Assembly: GCF_003205835.1 (NCBI RefSeq)
Contig: NZ_CP029773.1
Location: forward strand, 268,501 to 332,500
Reading direction: 5' to 3'
Length of the DNA: 64,000 bases
Source: Stenotrophomonas maltophilia
GTDB taxonomy: Bacteria > Pseudomonadota > Gammaproteobacteria > Xanthomonadales > Xanthomonadaceae
Position 1 is the stretch's first letter, and each line of letters opens with the position of its first letter. A program made the translations under genes and the position numbers. Under the pieces are notes generated by a model, which had not been told where the DNA came from, made no database searches, and saw nothing but the letters and a program-made list of their open reading frames with translations. Shown here piece by piece: positions 43,135-53,423 of this stretch.

Positions 43135-44397
43135 GTGGCTGACTCCCCCAACGCTTCCCCCGCGCCGGCCCGCGCGCTGGAAGGTCAGAAACTGCTGTTG
43201 TGCGTCGGAGGCGGGATCGCGGCCTACAAGGCCCTGGAGCTGGTGCGGCGCCTTCGCGACGCCGGTGCCCAGGTGCAGGTGGCGATGACCGCCGGTGCCC
43301 AGCAGTTCGTCACTCCGCTCAGCTTCCAGGCCCTGTCCGGGCAGCCCACCCGCACCACGCTGTGGGACAGCGCCGCCGAACAGGCCATGGGCCACATCGA
43401 GCTGGCGCGCTGGGCCGACCGCATCGTGGTTGCCCCCGGTACCGCCGATCTGCTGGCGCGGCTGGCCCAGGGCCACGCCGATGACCTGGTCAGCACGCTG
43501 TGCCTGGCCAGTACCGCGCCGCTGACCGTCTGCCCGGCGATGAACCACCGCATGTGGCTGCATCCGGCCACCCAGGCCAACATCGCCCTGCTGCGCCAGC
43601 GCGGCGCACAGGTGATCGGCCCGGTCGACGGCCCGCTGGCCGAAGGTGAATCCGGTCCCGGCCGGCTGGCCGAACCGGCCGACATCGTTGCCGCGCTGGC
43701 CGCCAACGGCGGTGCCGCCGCTGCGGTTGCCGCACCGGAAACCCGCGCGCTGCAGGGCCTGCGCCTGCTGATCAGTGCCGGCCCGACCTATGAAGACATT
43801 GATCCGGTGCGCTATGTCGGCAATCGCAGCAGCGGCAAGATGGGCTTTGCCCTGGCCGCTGCCGCCGCTGCGATGGGTGCTCAGGTGGTGCTGGTCAGCG
43901 GCCCGGTACAGCTGCCGACGCCGCCCGGCGTGCAGCGCGTCGACGTGCGCTCGGCCGCGCAGATGCGCGATGCCGTGCTGAAGTCGCTGCCGGCCGACAT
44001 CTATATTGGTGCCGCAGCGGTGTCCGACTACACACCGCGCCAGGTGGCCCAGCAGAAGCTGAAGAAGACCGCCGACAGCCAGTCGCTGGTGATCGAGCTG
44101 GTGCGCACGCCGGACATCCTTGCCGAAGTCGCCGCGCAGACCCAGTCGCTGAAGCTGGTGGTCGGCTTCGCCGCCGAGACCCACGACGTGGAGAAATACG
44201 CGCGTGGCAAGCTGGTCGACAAGCGCCTCGACCTGGTGATCGCCAACCAGGTCGGCATCAGCGGTGGCGGTTTCGAGAGCGACAACAATGCCGCCACGGC
44301 CTTCTGGCAGGACGGTGAACAGGTATTCCCGGCCACCTCCAAGCGTGAGCTGGCCGAACAACTGCTGGCGCTGATCGCGCGGAGACTCCAGGCATGA
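43135..44397 (+). CDS. coaBC: Bifunctional phosphopantothenoylcysteine decarboxylase/synthase
   Basis: A 420-residue two-domain enzyme of coenzyme A synthesis. The N-terminal CoaC flavoprotein domain (about residues 20-205: [19 protein letters not shown], catalytic histidine in [19 protein letters not shown]) decarboxylates. The CoaB domain ([22 protein letters not shown] and the KLKK lysines) joins cysteine to 4'-phosphopantothenate, here with a nucleotide as in proteobacteria. The start is a GTG at 43135 with AGGA seven bases before it. Its stop overlaps the dut start (ATGA), giving the common coaBC-dut unit. Confidence 0.95.
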   Translation: MADSPNASPAPARALEGQKLLLCVGGGIAAYKALELVRRLRDAGAQVQVAMTAGAQQFVTPLSFQALSGQPTRTTLWDSAAEQAMGHIELARWADRIVVAPGTADLLARLAQGHADDLVSTLCLASTAPLTVCPAMNHRMWLHPATQANIALLRQRGAQVIGPVDGPLAEGESGPGRLAEPADIVAALAANGGAAAAVAAPETRALQGLRLLISAGPTYEDIDPVRYVGNRSSGKMGFALAAAAAAMGAQVVLVSGPVQLPTPPGVQRVDVRSAAQMRDAVLKSLPADIYIGAAAVSDYTPRQVAQQKLKKTADSQSLVIELVRTPDILAEVAAQTQSLKLVVGFAAETHDVEKYARGKLVDKRLDLVIANQVGISGGGFESDNNAATAFWQDGEQVFPATSKRELAEQLLALIARRLQA

Positions 44398-44867
44398 CCC
44401 AGGCTTTCACTTCCCAACCGCTGCAGGTCAAGCTGCTCGACCCGCGTTTCGGCGACAGCTGGCCACTGCCGGCCTACGCTACCGAGGCCAGCGCCGGCAT
44501 GGACCTGCGCGCGGCGCTGGATACCGCGCTGACCCTGCAGCCGGGCGACACCGCGCTGGTGCCCAGCGGCCTGGCCATCCACATCGCCGATCCGCACCTG
44601 TGCGCGGTGATCCTGCCGCGCTCGGGGCTGGGCCATCGCCACGGCATCGTGCTCGGCAACGGCACCGGCCTGATCGACGCCGATTACCAGGGCCCGCTGC
44701 TGATCAGCGTCTGGAACCGTGGCCGTGAGGCCTTCACCATCGAGCCGGGCGATCGCATCGCGCAGCTGGTGGTCGTGCCGATTGCCCGCGTCAACCTGCA
44801 GGTGGTGGATACTTTCACCGACAGCGTGCGGGGAACGGGTGGATTCGGCCATACCGGGGTGCGTTGA
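44394..44867 (+). CDS. dut: dUTP diphosphatase
   Basis: A 157-residue trimeric dUTPase that converts dUTP to dUMP, keeping uracil out of DNA and feeding thymidylate synthesis. The five conserved motifs are present: [42 protein letters not shown] and the C-terminal [10 protein letters not shown]. The start overlaps the coaBC stop by four bases. The algC-like gene follows 12 bases later, so coaBC-dut-algC is one transcription unit, the same order as in Pseudomonas aeruginosa. Confidence 0.97.
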   Translation: MTQAFTSQPLQVKLLDPRFGDSWPLPAYATEASAGMDLRAALDTALTLQPGDTALVPSGLAIHIADPHLCAVILPRSGLGHRHGIVLGNGTGLIDADYQGPLLISVWNRGREAFTIEPGDRIAQLVVVPIARVNLQVVDTFTDSVRGTGGFGHTGVR

Positions 44868-44879
44868 CGGGGGACATCG

Positions 44880-47222
44880 ATGAGCGGCATCGGGGAAGGA
44901 CAGCGGGGACGGTCGTTGGGTCGCAGTGCACCACTACTGGGGGTGCTGCTGATCCTGCTGGCCGGCTGGTTCGGATGGAGCGCGGTGCAGCAATGGCGCC
45001 AGGAGGCCAACGGCCAGGCGCTGGAAGAAGCACGTGACCAGGCCGTGCAGGGCCTGCAGGACGCGGCCGCCGGCCAGCTGAAGCAGCTGCAGCAGCAGCT
45101 GAAGAACGAACGCGTGCAGCAGGCGTTGCAGGCCGGTGATGCCGCGGCAGCGGCGCTGGCCGTGCGCGAGAGCTGGACCGGCGTGGAGCAGGCTGACGTG
45201 CTGACTGCCGATCTGGCCAACGCCTACGCCGACCCGGCCGCCTTTGGCTATGCCCGATTGGCGCTGCTGGAAGCGGCATTGGCCGAAGGCAAGCCCAGCC
45301 TGCGCGTGGTCCGCGATGGCGGTGGCAATCGCCTGGGCCTGGCAGCGCCGGTTCAACTGGGCAGCCTCGGCCCGGCGGTGCTGTATGTGCGCCAGCCGTT
45401 GCTGCGGCTGACCTCACCGCTGGATCAGGTCAGCGCGCCGTCCACGGGTTTCCTCGGATTGCGCCAGGGCGCGCACGACCTCGTCGCCCAAGGCGATTCC
45501 GGCCTGGCGGAAAGCGCCGAGGCACTGGCACGGCCGGTCGCCGGTACACCGCTGCGGCTGGTCGCCGCGGTGCCCAATGTTGAAGCCGGCCCGCTGGGCC
45601 TGGGCGCGCTGGCCAGCGCCATCGTCGCGCTGCTGCTGGCGTTCATCGCCGTGCTGCTGGTGGTCGGTCGTGGCCGACTGCCGAAGACCCTGCCACTGCC
45701 GCGCCGTGCCGCTGCAGCGGAGGCCGACCATGGCCCGACCCTGAGCGAGAGCCTGCAGATGGCGCCGCCCCCGCTGGCCGCCGCCAGCGAGGAAAGCACG
45801 CCACCGCCGCCGCCGCCGGTGCCGGCCGAGGAACTGGCCGCCGGCATTTTCCGCGCTTACGACATCCGCGGCGTGGTTGGCAGCGAACTGACGCCGAAGA
45901 CCGCTGCGTTGATCGGTCAGGCCATCGGCACCGTGGCCCTGGAACAGGGGCTGCGCGAGGTGGTGGTCGGCCGTGATGGCCGCCTGTCCGGGCCGGAGCT
46001 GGCCGCAGGCCTGGCCGAGGGCCTGCGTCGGGCCGGTTGTGCGGTGATCGACATCGGCCTGGCACCGACGCCGCTGGTGTACTACGCCGCCTTCCACCTG
46101 CGTACCGGTACCTGCGTGGCAGTCACTGGCAGCCACAACCCGCCCGAGTACAACGGTTTCAAGGTGGTCATCGGCGGCGAGACGCTGTCCGGCGATGCCA
46201 TCACCGATCTCTACCAGCGCATCATTGAAGGACGGTTGGTGCAGGCCGCCGAACCGGGCGATTACCAGCAGCGCGATATCAGCGCCGACTACATCCAGCG
46301 CATTGCCGACGACGTGCAGCTGGATCGCCCGTTGAAGGTCGTGGCCGATGCCGGCAACGGCGTGGCCGGCGCGCTCGCGCCGCAGCTGCTGGAAGCGATC
46401 GGTGCGGAAGTCATCCCGCTGTACTGCGATGTCGACGGCAGCTTCCCCAACCATCATCCCGACCCCAGCGAGCCGGCGAACCTGGAAGACCTGGTGCAGA
46501 CGGTGAAGCGCTTCGGTGCCGATCTCGGCGTCGCCTTCGATGGCGACGGTGACCGCCTGGGCGTGGTCACCGGCGAAGGAAAGATCATCTATGCCGACCG
46601 CCTGCTGATGCTGTTCGCCGCCGACGTGCTGATGCGCAACCCCGGCGCGATGGTGATCTACGACGTGAAGTGCACCGGCAAGTTGTCCGACCACGTGCTG
46701 CGCAATGGCGGCAGTCCGTTGATGTGGAAGACCGGGCATTCGCTGATGAAGGCGAAGATGCGCGAGACCGATGCCGAGTTGGCCGGCGAGATGAGCGGCC
46801 ACTTCTTCTTCAAGGAACGCTGGTTCGGTTTCGACGATGGCCTGTATGCGGCTGCGCGCCTGCTGGAGATCCTGGCCCAGCGCGAGGAAACGCCGGATGA
46901 GGTGTTGGCCGAGCTGCCGGAGATGGTGGCCACGCCGGAACTGAAGGTGCCGGTGGCCGAAGGCACGCCGCATGCGCTGGTGGCGATGCTGGTGGCGGCG
47001 GCGCAGTCGCCGGACAACCCGTATGTGGGCGGTCGCCTGTCGACCATCGACGGCCTGCGCGTGGACTTCCCCGATGGCTGGGGCCTGGTGCGCGCCTCCA
47101 ATACCACGCCGGTGCTGGTGCTGCGTTTCGAGGGCAATGACGAGGCGGCGCTGGAACGTATCCAGGCGCTGTTCCGCAGCCAGCTGCAGCCAGTGCTGGG
47201 CGACACCCCGCTGGGGTTCTGA
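44880..47222 (+). CDS. algC: Membrane-anchored phosphomannomutase/phosphoglucomutase
   Basis: A 780-residue fusion. Residues 1-330 hold a membrane module: helix 1 (LLGVLLILLAGWFGWSAV, about 18-36), a glutamine-rich coiled coil (DAAAGQLKQLQQQLKNE) and a periplasmic region, helix 2 (about 238-260) and a proline-rich linker. From about 320 the cytoplasmic phosphohexomutase follows: AYDIRGVVG, catalytic serine 418 in TGSHNPPEYN, metal loop DGDGDRLGV, sugar loop GEMSGHFFFK and phosphate loop RASNTTPVLVLRFE. It interconverts mannose- and glucose-1/6-phosphates for exopolysaccharide and LPS. The symbol follows synteny with P. aeruginosa algC. Confidence 0.92.
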   Translation: MSGIGEGQRGRSLGRSAPLLGVLLILLAGWFGWSAVQQWRQEANGQALEEARDQAVQGLQDAAAGQLKQLQQQLKNERVQQALQAGDAAAAALAVRESWTGVEQADVLTADLANAYADPAAFGYARLALLEAALAEGKPSLRVVRDGGGNRLGLAAPVQLGSLGPAVLYVRQPLLRLTSPLDQVSAPSTGFLGLRQGAHDLVAQGDSGLAESAEALARPVAGTPLRLVAAVPNVEAGPLGLGALASAIVALLLAFIAVLLVVGRGRLPKTLPLPRRAAAAEADHGPTLSESLQMAPPPLAAASEESTPPPPPPVPAEELAAGIFRAYDIRGVVGSELTPKTAALIGQAIGTVALEQGLREVVVGRDGRLSGPELAAGLAEGLRRAGCAVIDIGLAPTPLVYYAAFHLRTGTCVAVTGSHNPPEYNGFKVVIGGETLSGDAITDLYQRIIEGRLVQAAEPGDYQQRDISADYIQRIADDVQLDRPLKVVADAGNGVAGALAPQLLEAIGAEVIPLYCDVDGSFPNHHPDPSEPANLEDLVQTVKRFGADLGVAFDGDGDRLGVVTGEGKIIYADRLLMLFAADVLMRNPGAMVIYDVKCTGKLSDHVLRNGGSPLMWKTGHSLMKAKMRETDAELAGEMSGHFFFKERWFGFDDGLYAAARLLEILAQREETPDEVLAELPEMVATPELKVPVAEGTPHALVAMLVAAAQSPDNPYVGGRLSTIDGLRVDFPDGWGLVRASNTTPVLVLRFEGNDEAALERIQALFRSQLQPVLGDTPLGF

Positions 47223-47245
47223 TTGATCGGGATTGGATCGATCGG

Positions 47246-47321
47246 GTAGTGCCGGCCGCTGGCCGGCAACCACAGGATGGTTCTGGGGTTCAGGAGGTTG
47301 CCGGCCAGCGGCCGGCACTAC
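47246..47321. repeat. SMAG-type GTAG palindrome pair overlapping the kdpE stop
   Basis: A facing pair of GGCCGGC-stem repeats (GTAG at 47246-47249, CTAC at 47318-47321) between the convergent algC and kdpE genes. The TAG inside the right-hand GTAG is the kdpE stop codon. Confidence 0.88.
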
Positions 47322-48031
47322 CCCTTGAACCGCAAGCCCACGCCCGGTTCGGTGAACAGGTAGCGCGAATCCAGCGCTGAATCGCCCAGCTTGTGCCGCA
47401 GCTTGCCGACCAGGATGCGCAGGTAGTGGGTGTCATGCTGGTGGGTCGGTCCCCAGATCTCCTGCAGGATCTGCGGCTGGGTCACCACCCGCCCGGCGTT
47501 GCGCAGCAGCAGCGACAACAGCGCGTACTCCTTGCGGGTCAATGCGACGGGCTCGCCGTCGAGCGCCACTTCACGGCGCACCAGGTCCACATGCAGGTGG
47601 CCGTCGTCGAACACCGGCGGCGTGCCGTCGCTGGGCACGCTGCGGGTGCGCAGCAGCGCCCGCACCCGCGCCATCAGCTCCTGCGTGCCGAACGGCTTGG
47701 TCACGTAGTCGTTGGCGCCGGTGTCCAGCGCCCGTACCTTCTCGGCTTCGCCGGCGCGCACGGTCAGCATGATCACCGGCACCTGGCTCCACTGCCGCAG
47801 CTGTTCCAGCACCTCGTGGCCTTCCATGTCCGGCAGGCCGATATCCAGGATCACCAGATCCATGTCCTCGCTGGCGGCCAGTTGCAGGCCTTCCTGACCG
47901 GTGGCGGCCTGCCGTACCTGGTAGCCCTGCGCGCGCAGGCTGATGTCCAGGAACCGGCGGATCTGGGTTTCATCATCGATCACCAGCACGCGCGCGGCTG
48001 GCACGCTGGCATCAATCGGGGTCGGGCTCAT
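47318..48031 (-). CDS. kdpE: Response regulator KdpE
   Basis: A 237-residue OmpR-family response regulator that activates the kdp operon when potassium is limiting. The receiver has the acidic pair in LVIDDETQ, phospho-acceptor D63 in VILDIGLPDM, threonine in VIMLTVR and lysine in YVTKPFGTQEL. The winged-helix domain includes LTRKEYALLSLLLRNAGRVV and TQPQILQEIWG. Its first 20 bases overlap the end of kdpD. Its TAG stop lies inside the outer GTAG of a repeat element. Confidence 0.95.
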   Translation of the reverse strand: MSPTPIDASVPAARVLVIDDETQIRRFLDISLRAQGYQVRQAATGQEGLQLAASEDMDLVILDIGLPDMEGHEVLEQLRQWSQVPVIMLTVRAGEAEKVRALDTGANDYVTKPFGTQELMARVRALLRTRSVPSDGTPPVFDDGHLHVDLVRREVALDGEPVALTRKEYALLSLLLRNAGRVVTQPQILQEIWGPTHQHDTHYLRILVGKLRHKLGDSALDSRYLFTEPGVGLRFKG

Positions 48032-50672
48032 CGTGGGAGGCTGGCTTGAGCAGGGGCAGGGTGATGCGGATCAGGGTACCGCGACCGTCGCGCCCGGGCA
48101 GCGCCTGCACGCTGCCGCCGTGCGCGCCGATCATGCCCTGGCAGATGGTCAGGCCCAGGCCGGTGCCGTGGCGGCCACGGTCACCGCGTTCGACGCTGTA
48201 GAACATGTCGAAGATGCGCGCACGCTCGTCGTCGGGAATGCCGGGGCCGGCATCGATCACGTCGATGCGCAGCTGGCCGTCCAGCTCGCGCGCCTGGACC
48301 TGCACGGCGGCATCGGGCGGTGAGAACTTGGCCGCGTTTTCCATCACGTTGAACACCGCCTGTTCGACCAGCGCCGGGTGTACCCAGATCGGCGCCAGCG
48401 TGGCCGGAATGTCCAGCTCCAGCCGCACCTTCGGCTGGTAGCGCTGCAGGCGCCGTGCGGCCGAGCCGATCAGTTCGTCCACGCCGATCCAGTCGCGGTT
48501 GATCTTCAATCCTTCGTGGCCGAGGCGGGTCATGTCCAGCAGGTTCTGGATGTAGCGGTCCAGCCGCTCGCCCTCGACCAGGATGGTGTCGAGCAGGGCA
48601 CGGCGATCGGCCGTATCCATTGCCGCACCGTAGCTGGCCAGGCTGTCGGCCGAGCCGATCATCGCCGCCAGTGGCGAGCGCAGGTCGTGCGACACCGAAG
48701 AGAGCAGCGCCGAGCGCAGTCGCTCGGTCTCGTTGCTGACGTGCGCCTGCTCCAGTTCGGCCACCAGCCGCGTGCGCAGCGCGGCCTGCGCGATGTCATC
48801 GACCATTGCTTCGGCCAGCTGCCGTTGTTCGGGCAGCAGGCGCGCCTGTGCGCCGGGCAGGTACAGGCCGGCCACGCCGATCGCGCGGTCCTCGCCATCC
48901 AATAGCGGCAGGAACCACCACTGCGCACCGGCCAGGGTATCGGTGAAGCGTCCACTGGGCTGGCCATGGCGCAGCGCCCAGTCGGCGGCGGCCAGGTCGG
49001 TGTCGCCGGGCTGGCTGCGGCCACCGGTTGCGGTGTCGGCGCCGATCCGCAGCCATGCCGGCACGTCCATCGCCTGTTCCAGTGCATGCCGACCCGCCTG
49101 TGCCACCTCGCCGTTGCCGGCGGCACTGGCCAGCTGCCGGCCCAGCTGCTGGCGCGCACGTGCATGGCGGTTGGCCGCACGCAGCGCGATCACCTGCATG
49201 CGCAGGCGCGAGGCCAGGCGTCCGGCCACCAGTGCGGCGGCCAGGAACAGGAAGACGGTGATCACGCCCTGGCGTGCGCCGATGGCGAAGGTAAAGCGCG
49301 GTGCGATGAACAGGAAGTTGTAGGCGAGGAAACACAGGATCGCCGCCATCACCGCCACGCTGGCACGGGTGCGTGCAGCCACCAGCACCACCGCCACGAT
49401 GAACACCATCGACAGGTCGGCCATGCCCACCCAGCGTTCGGCCAGCCAGGCAACCACGCACGCCAACGCCGTGGCGATCAGGGCCTGCACGGGTTCATGG
49501 CTGAAACCACGCACCGGTGCCATCAGCCCCTCGCGGCGCGAGCGTGCGCGTGCCTGCGGCGTGCTGATGATGGTGATCTCGTAGTGCGCGCCGCGCTGGA
49601 TCAGCTGCTGGGTCAGGGTGCGGTTGAACATCCGCGCCAGCGGACGTTCTCGGGTCCGGCCGAGCACCAGGGTCGACACGCCGTTGTGCGCGGCATGGTC
49701 GAGCAGGGCATCGGCGATGCTCGATCCGTGCAGCAGTTCGGCGTCGCCGCCCAGGCGCCGTGCCAGTGCGAAGGCCGCATCGATTTCGCGCCGGGTCGCC
49801 TCGTCCTGGCGTCGGCCCTGCACGGTCACCACCGTCCACGGCGCATCGCGGCGTTCGGCGATGCGACGCGCCACCCGCACCAGGTATTCGCTCTGACCGC
49901 CGCCATCAATGGCCACCAGCACGCCGCGACGCAGCGGCAGGTTGCTCTCGCCGCGTGCGGCGCGTGCTTCACGCAGGCTGCTGTCGACGCGGTCGGCGGC
50001 TTCCTGCATCGCCAGTTCACGCAGCGCGGTCAGGTTGGCCGGCGAGAAGAACGCCTGCAGCGCCTGCGCGGCCTGTTCGGGCACATAGACCTTGCCCTGC
50101 TGCAGGCGCGCGATCAGTTCGCGTGGCGGCAGGTCGACCAGCACGATGTCATGCAGGCGGTCGAGCACGCCGTCCGGCACGGTCTCGCTCACGCGTACGC
50201 CGGTGATCCGCATCACCACGTCGTTGAGGCTTTCCAGGTGCTGGATGTTGACCGTGGTCCAGACGTCGATGCCGGCGTCCAGCAGCTCCATCACGTCCTG
50301 CCAGCGCCGCTCATGGCGGCTGCCCGGCGCATTGCGATGGGCCAGTTCGTCCACCAGCACCAGCGCCGGATGCCGTGCCAGCACGGCATCCAGATCCATC
50401 TCCTGCAGGGTATGGCCGTGGTAGGCCACTGCCTTCAGCGGCAACTGCGGCAGGCCCTCCAGCAGCGCCTGGGTATCGGCGCGGCCGTGGGTTTCCACCA
50501 GGCCCACCACCAGGTCGACACCGCGGCGCAGCTGTTCCTGTGCGCGGGTCAGCATGGTGTAGGTCTTGCCCACGCCCGGCGCCGCGCCGAGGAACACGGT
50601 CAGCTTGCCGCCGGCTTCGCGTTGCAGGCCTTCGACCAGGGCATCGGCCTGGCGGGTACGCGCATCAGTCAT
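48012..50672 (-). CDS. kdpD: Sensor histidine kinase KdpD
   Basis: An 886-residue inner-membrane sensor for potassium or turgor stress. The N-terminal KdpD domain has Walker A GAAPGVGKTYTM and is followed by a universal-stress-protein-like domain (VLVAIDGGGQSEYLVRVA). Four closely spaced helices (DUF4118, about residues 390-490) and a GAF-like region come next. The kinase core has the phospho-accepting histidine in SSVSHDLRSPLAAMIGSADS and ATP lid DAGPGIPDDERARIFDMFY. It phosphorylates KdpE. Starts at 50672 or 50681 are both possible. Confidence 0.95.
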   Translation of the reverse strand: MTDARTRQADALVEGLQREAGGKLTVFLGAAPGVGKTYTMLTRAQEQLRRGVDLVVGLVETHGRADTQALLEGLPQLPLKAVAYHGHTLQEMDLDAVLARHPALVLVDELAHRNAPGSRHERRWQDVMELLDAGIDVWTTVNIQHLESLNDVVMRITGVRVSETVPDGVLDRLHDIVLVDLPPRELIARLQQGKVYVPEQAAQALQAFFSPANLTALRELAMQEAADRVDSSLREARAARGESNLPLRRGVLVAIDGGGQSEYLVRVARRIAERRDAPWTVVTVQGRRQDEATRREIDAAFALARRLGGDAELLHGSSIADALLDHAAHNGVSTLVLGRTRERPLARMFNRTLTQQLIQRGAHYEITIISTPQARARSRREGLMAPVRGFSHEPVQALIATALACVVAWLAERWVGMADLSMVFIVAVVLVAARTRASVAVMAAILCFLAYNFLFIAPRFTFAIGARQGVITVFLFLAAALVAGRLASRLRMQVIALRAANRHARARQQLGRQLASAAGNGEVAQAGRHALEQAMDVPAWLRIGADTATGGRSQPGDTDLAAADWALRHGQPSGRFTDTLAGAQWWFLPLLDGEDRAIGVAGLYLPGAQARLLPEQRQLAEAMVDDIAQAALRTRLVAELEQAHVSNETERLRSALLSSVSHDLRSPLAAMIGSADSLASYGAAMDTADRRALLDTILVEGERLDRYIQNLLDMTRLGHEGLKINRDWIGVDELIGSAARRLQRYQPKVRLELDIPATLAPIWVHPALVEQAVFNVMENAAKFSPPDAAVQVQARELDGQLRIDVIDAGPGIPDDERARIFDMFYSVERGDRGRHGTGLGLTICQGMIGAHGGSVQALPGRDGRGTLIRITLPLLKPASHDEPDPD

Positions 50673-50708
50673 GGGTGCCATTGTGCGCGCAGCCGGTGCA
50701 GGCCGGCA

Positions 50709-51359
50709 TCACGGTGCCTTGGCTGCGTGGTCCAGCGCGAAGTTCAGCGTCACCACGTTGACCCGCGGCTGGCCGAACAGGCCCCACTGGCGACCTTCGG
50801 TATGCGCCTGCACCAGTGCCTGCACGCGTTCCACCGGCAGGCCACGGGCGCGCGCCACGCGTGCCACCTGCAGCTGCGCCGCGGCCGGCGACAGCTGCGG
50901 ATCCAGGCCACCCGCGGACTGCGTGACCAGGTCTGCCGGTACCTGCGCCGGGGTGACGCCTTCGCGCGCGGCCACCGCAGCGGTGCTGGCTGCAACACGC
51001 TCGGCCAGGGCCGGATTGCTGCGCGCCATGTTGGAACCGGCCGCGGCCATCGGGTCGTAGTTGGCTGCCGACGGACGTGCCTGGAAGTAGCCGTCACCGT
51101 TGAACGGCTGCGACAACCATGCCGAGCCGCGCACCTGGCCGCTGCCATCGCGCAGCAGGCTGCCCTCGGCCTGGGTCGGGTAGGCCAGGCCGGCGAAACC
51201 GGTGGCGATACCGGCGTAGACCGCACCGGCCAGCAGCAGGGTAGCCAGGCCCAGGCCGATCGCCGGGCGCCAGCTGGCACCATCCTGCAGGCTGGCCACG
51301 CGGGCCTCGGCCTTCTGTTCGCGCGGAAGGGAAGATGAAGTGGAAGCAGTACGGTTCAT
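50709..51359 (-). CDS. kdpC: Potassium-transporting ATPase subunit KdpC
   Basis: A 216-residue single-span subunit that stabilises the KdpFABC potassium pump. The membrane helix ([22 protein letters not shown], about residues 33-54) is followed by the periplasmic domain with the family blocks [26 protein letters not shown] and the Gln/Asn-rich [34 protein letters not shown] and [11 protein letters not shown]. Its start overlaps the kdpB stop by four bases (ATGA). Confidence 0.95.
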   Translation of the reverse strand: MNRTASTSSSLPREQKAEARVASLQDGASWRPAIGLGLATLLLAGAVYAGIATGFAGLAYPTQAEGSLLRDGSGQVRGSAWLSQPFNGDGYFQARPSAANYDPMAAAGSNMARSNPALAERVAASTAAVAAREGVTPAQVPADLVTQSAGGLDPQLSPAAAQLQVARVARARGLPVERVQALVQAHTEGRQWGLFGQPRVNVVTLNFALDHAAKAP

Positions 51360-53413
51360 GCGCCGAATACCAGGACAAGAAGAAGGTCGATCGCCTTGAT
51401 CGCTGCGAACGGCAGCAGCACGCCGCCGAGGCCGTACACCAGCATGTTCCGGCGCAGCAGTGCGGTTGCAGTGGCCGGGCGGAAGCGCACGCCACGCAGG
51501 GCGAGCGGGATCAGGGCGGGAATCACCAGGGCGTTGAAGATCAGCGCTGCCAGCACCGCATTGCGCGGGCTCGACAGCTGCATCACGTTCAAGGCGGCCA
51601 TGGTCGGAACGGCCGCGGCGAACAGCGCCGGCAGGATCGCGAAGTACTTGGAGACGTCGTTGGCCAGCGAGAAGGTGGTCAGCGCGCCGCGGGTGATCAG
51701 CTGCTGCTTGCCGACTTCCACCACTGCCAGCAGCTTGGCCGGATCCGAATCGAGGTCGACCATGTTGCCGGCCTCCTTCGCCGCCTGCGTACCGGAGTTC
51801 ATCGCCAGGCCGATGTCGGCCTGGGCCAGTGCGGGGGCGTCGTTGGTCCCGTCACCGACCATCGCCACCAGGCGGCCGCCGGCCTGCTCCTGGCGGATGC
51901 GTGCCAGCTTGTCCTCCGGGCGAGCCTCGGCGATGTAGTCGTCGACGCCGGCTTCGGCAGCGATCGCGGCGGCGGTCAGCGGGTTGTCGCCGGTGATCAT
52001 CACCGTGCGGATACCCATCGCCCGCAGCTGCGCGAACTTCTCGCGCATGCCGTGCTTGACCACGTCCGACAGCTCGATCACGCCCAGCACGTGGCGGCCC
52101 TCGGCCACCACCAGCGGGGTGGCACCATTGCGTGCGACCTGCTCGACGCGACCGGCCAGTTCCGCCGGCACGTTGCCGCCCAGCGCCTGCACGTGGGTGC
52201 GGATCGCATCGGCGGCGCCCTTGCGGATCTGCCGCCCATGTTCCAGATCCACGCCGGACATGCGGGTCTGCGCACTGAACGCCAGGTACTCGGCGTGGTC
52301 CGGTTCGGCGGTGGCACAACCCTGTTCGCGCGCCAGGCGCACGATCGACTTGCCTTCCGGGGTCGGGTCGGCCAGCGAGGACAGCAGTGCCGCCTCGCGC
52401 AGTTGGCTGGCGTCGATGCCGGCCAGCGGATGGAAGTGGCTGGCCTGGCGGTCGCCGTAGGTGATGGTGCCGGTCTTGTCCAGCAGCAACACGTCGACGT
52501 CGCCGGCCACCTCCACCGCCTTGCCCGACTTGGCCAGCACGTTGGCGGCCAGCGCACGGTTCATGCCGGCGATGCCGATGGCCGGCAGCAGGCCGCCGAT
52601 GGTGGTCGGGATCAGGCACACCAGCAGCGCGATCAGCAGCAGCGGGTCGACCTTGACGCCGACGGCGGCACCAATGGCCGGCAACGTGGCCACCACCACC
52701 AGGAAGGTCAGCGTCATCGCGGCCAGCAGCAGGGTCAGCGCGATCTCGTTCGGGGTCTTCTGGCGGTTGGCGCCCTCCACCAGCGCGATCATCCGGTCCA
52801 GGAAGCTGTGGCCCGGCTCGGCGGTCACCCGCACGATGATCTGGTCGGACAGCACCTTGGTGCCGCCGATCACGCCGGAACGGTCGGTACCGGCCTCGCG
52901 CAGCACGGGGGCCGATTCGCCGGTCACCGCCGCTTCGTTGATGGTGGCCAGGCCTTGCACGATCTCGCCATCGGCCGGCACCAGTTCACCGGCGCTGACG
53001 ATCACATGGTCGCCCGGGCGCAGTTCGGCGGCCGGCACCTGGGTTTCGGCGGCGCCCGGCTGCGGCGCCGCCAGCCGGCGTGCCACCAGGTCCTGGCGGG
53101 CACGCCGCAGCGAGGCGGCCTGGCCACGGCCACGCGCTTCGGCCACCGCTTCGGCGAAGTTGCCGAACAGCACGGTCACCAGCAGGATCACGGTCACTGC
53201 CAGGCCGAAGCCCAGCGGCGCATTGCCGGTCAGGGTGACGATCGCGGCCACGATCGTGCCGGCCATCACCACCGCCATCACCGGGCTGCGCACCAGATGC
53301 ATCGGCGACAGCTTGCGCACTGCGTCGACCAGCGCACGGCGCAGGCCGGCGCCATCCAGCAGGGCAGGGCGCGCTGCATGGGTACTACGGGTTGAACTTG
53401 CTTGGGTACTCAT
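51356..53413 (-). CDS. kdpB: Potassium-transporting ATPase catalytic subunit KdpB
   Basis: A 685-residue P-type ATPase subunit that hydrolyses ATP to drive high-affinity potassium import by KdpA. The phosphorylation motif [10 protein letters not shown] has its aspartate at about residue 312. [10 protein letters not shown] in the actuator domain, the KGAADAIR nucleotide-binding region and the hinge [14 protein letters not shown] are all intact. About seven membrane helices are expected. It lies ten bases after kdpA. Confidence 0.97.
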   Translation of the reverse strand: MSTQASSTRSTHAARPALLDGAGLRRALVDAVRKLSPMHLVRSPVMAVVMAGTIVAAIVTLTGNAPLGFGLAVTVILLVTVLFGNFAEAVAEARGRGQAASLRRARQDLVARRLAAPQPGAAETQVPAAELRPGDHVIVSAGELVPADGEIVQGLATINEAAVTGESAPVLREAGTDRSGVIGGTKVLSDQIIVRVTAEPGHSFLDRMIALVEGANRQKTPNEIALTLLLAAMTLTFLVVVATLPAIGAAVGVKVDPLLLIALLVCLIPTTIGGLLPAIGIAGMNRALAANVLAKSGKAVEVAGDVDVLLLDKTGTITYGDRQASHFHPLAGIDASQLREAALLSSLADPTPEGKSIVRLAREQGCATAEPDHAEYLAFSAQTRMSGVDLEHGRQIRKGAADAIRTHVQALGGNVPAELAGRVEQVARNGATPLVVAEGRHVLGVIELSDVVKHGMREKFAQLRAMGIRTVMITGDNPLTAAAIAAEAGVDDYIAEARPEDKLARIRQEQAGGRLVAMVGDGTNDAPALAQADIGLAMNSGTQAAKEAGNMVDLDSDPAKLLAVVEVGKQQLITRGALTTFSLANDVSKYFAILPALFAAAVPTMAALNVMQLSSPRNAVLAALIFNALVIPALIPLALRGVRFRPATATALLRRNMLVYGLGGVLLPFAAIKAIDLLLVLVFGA

Positions 53414-53423
53414 CAGGGTGTCC

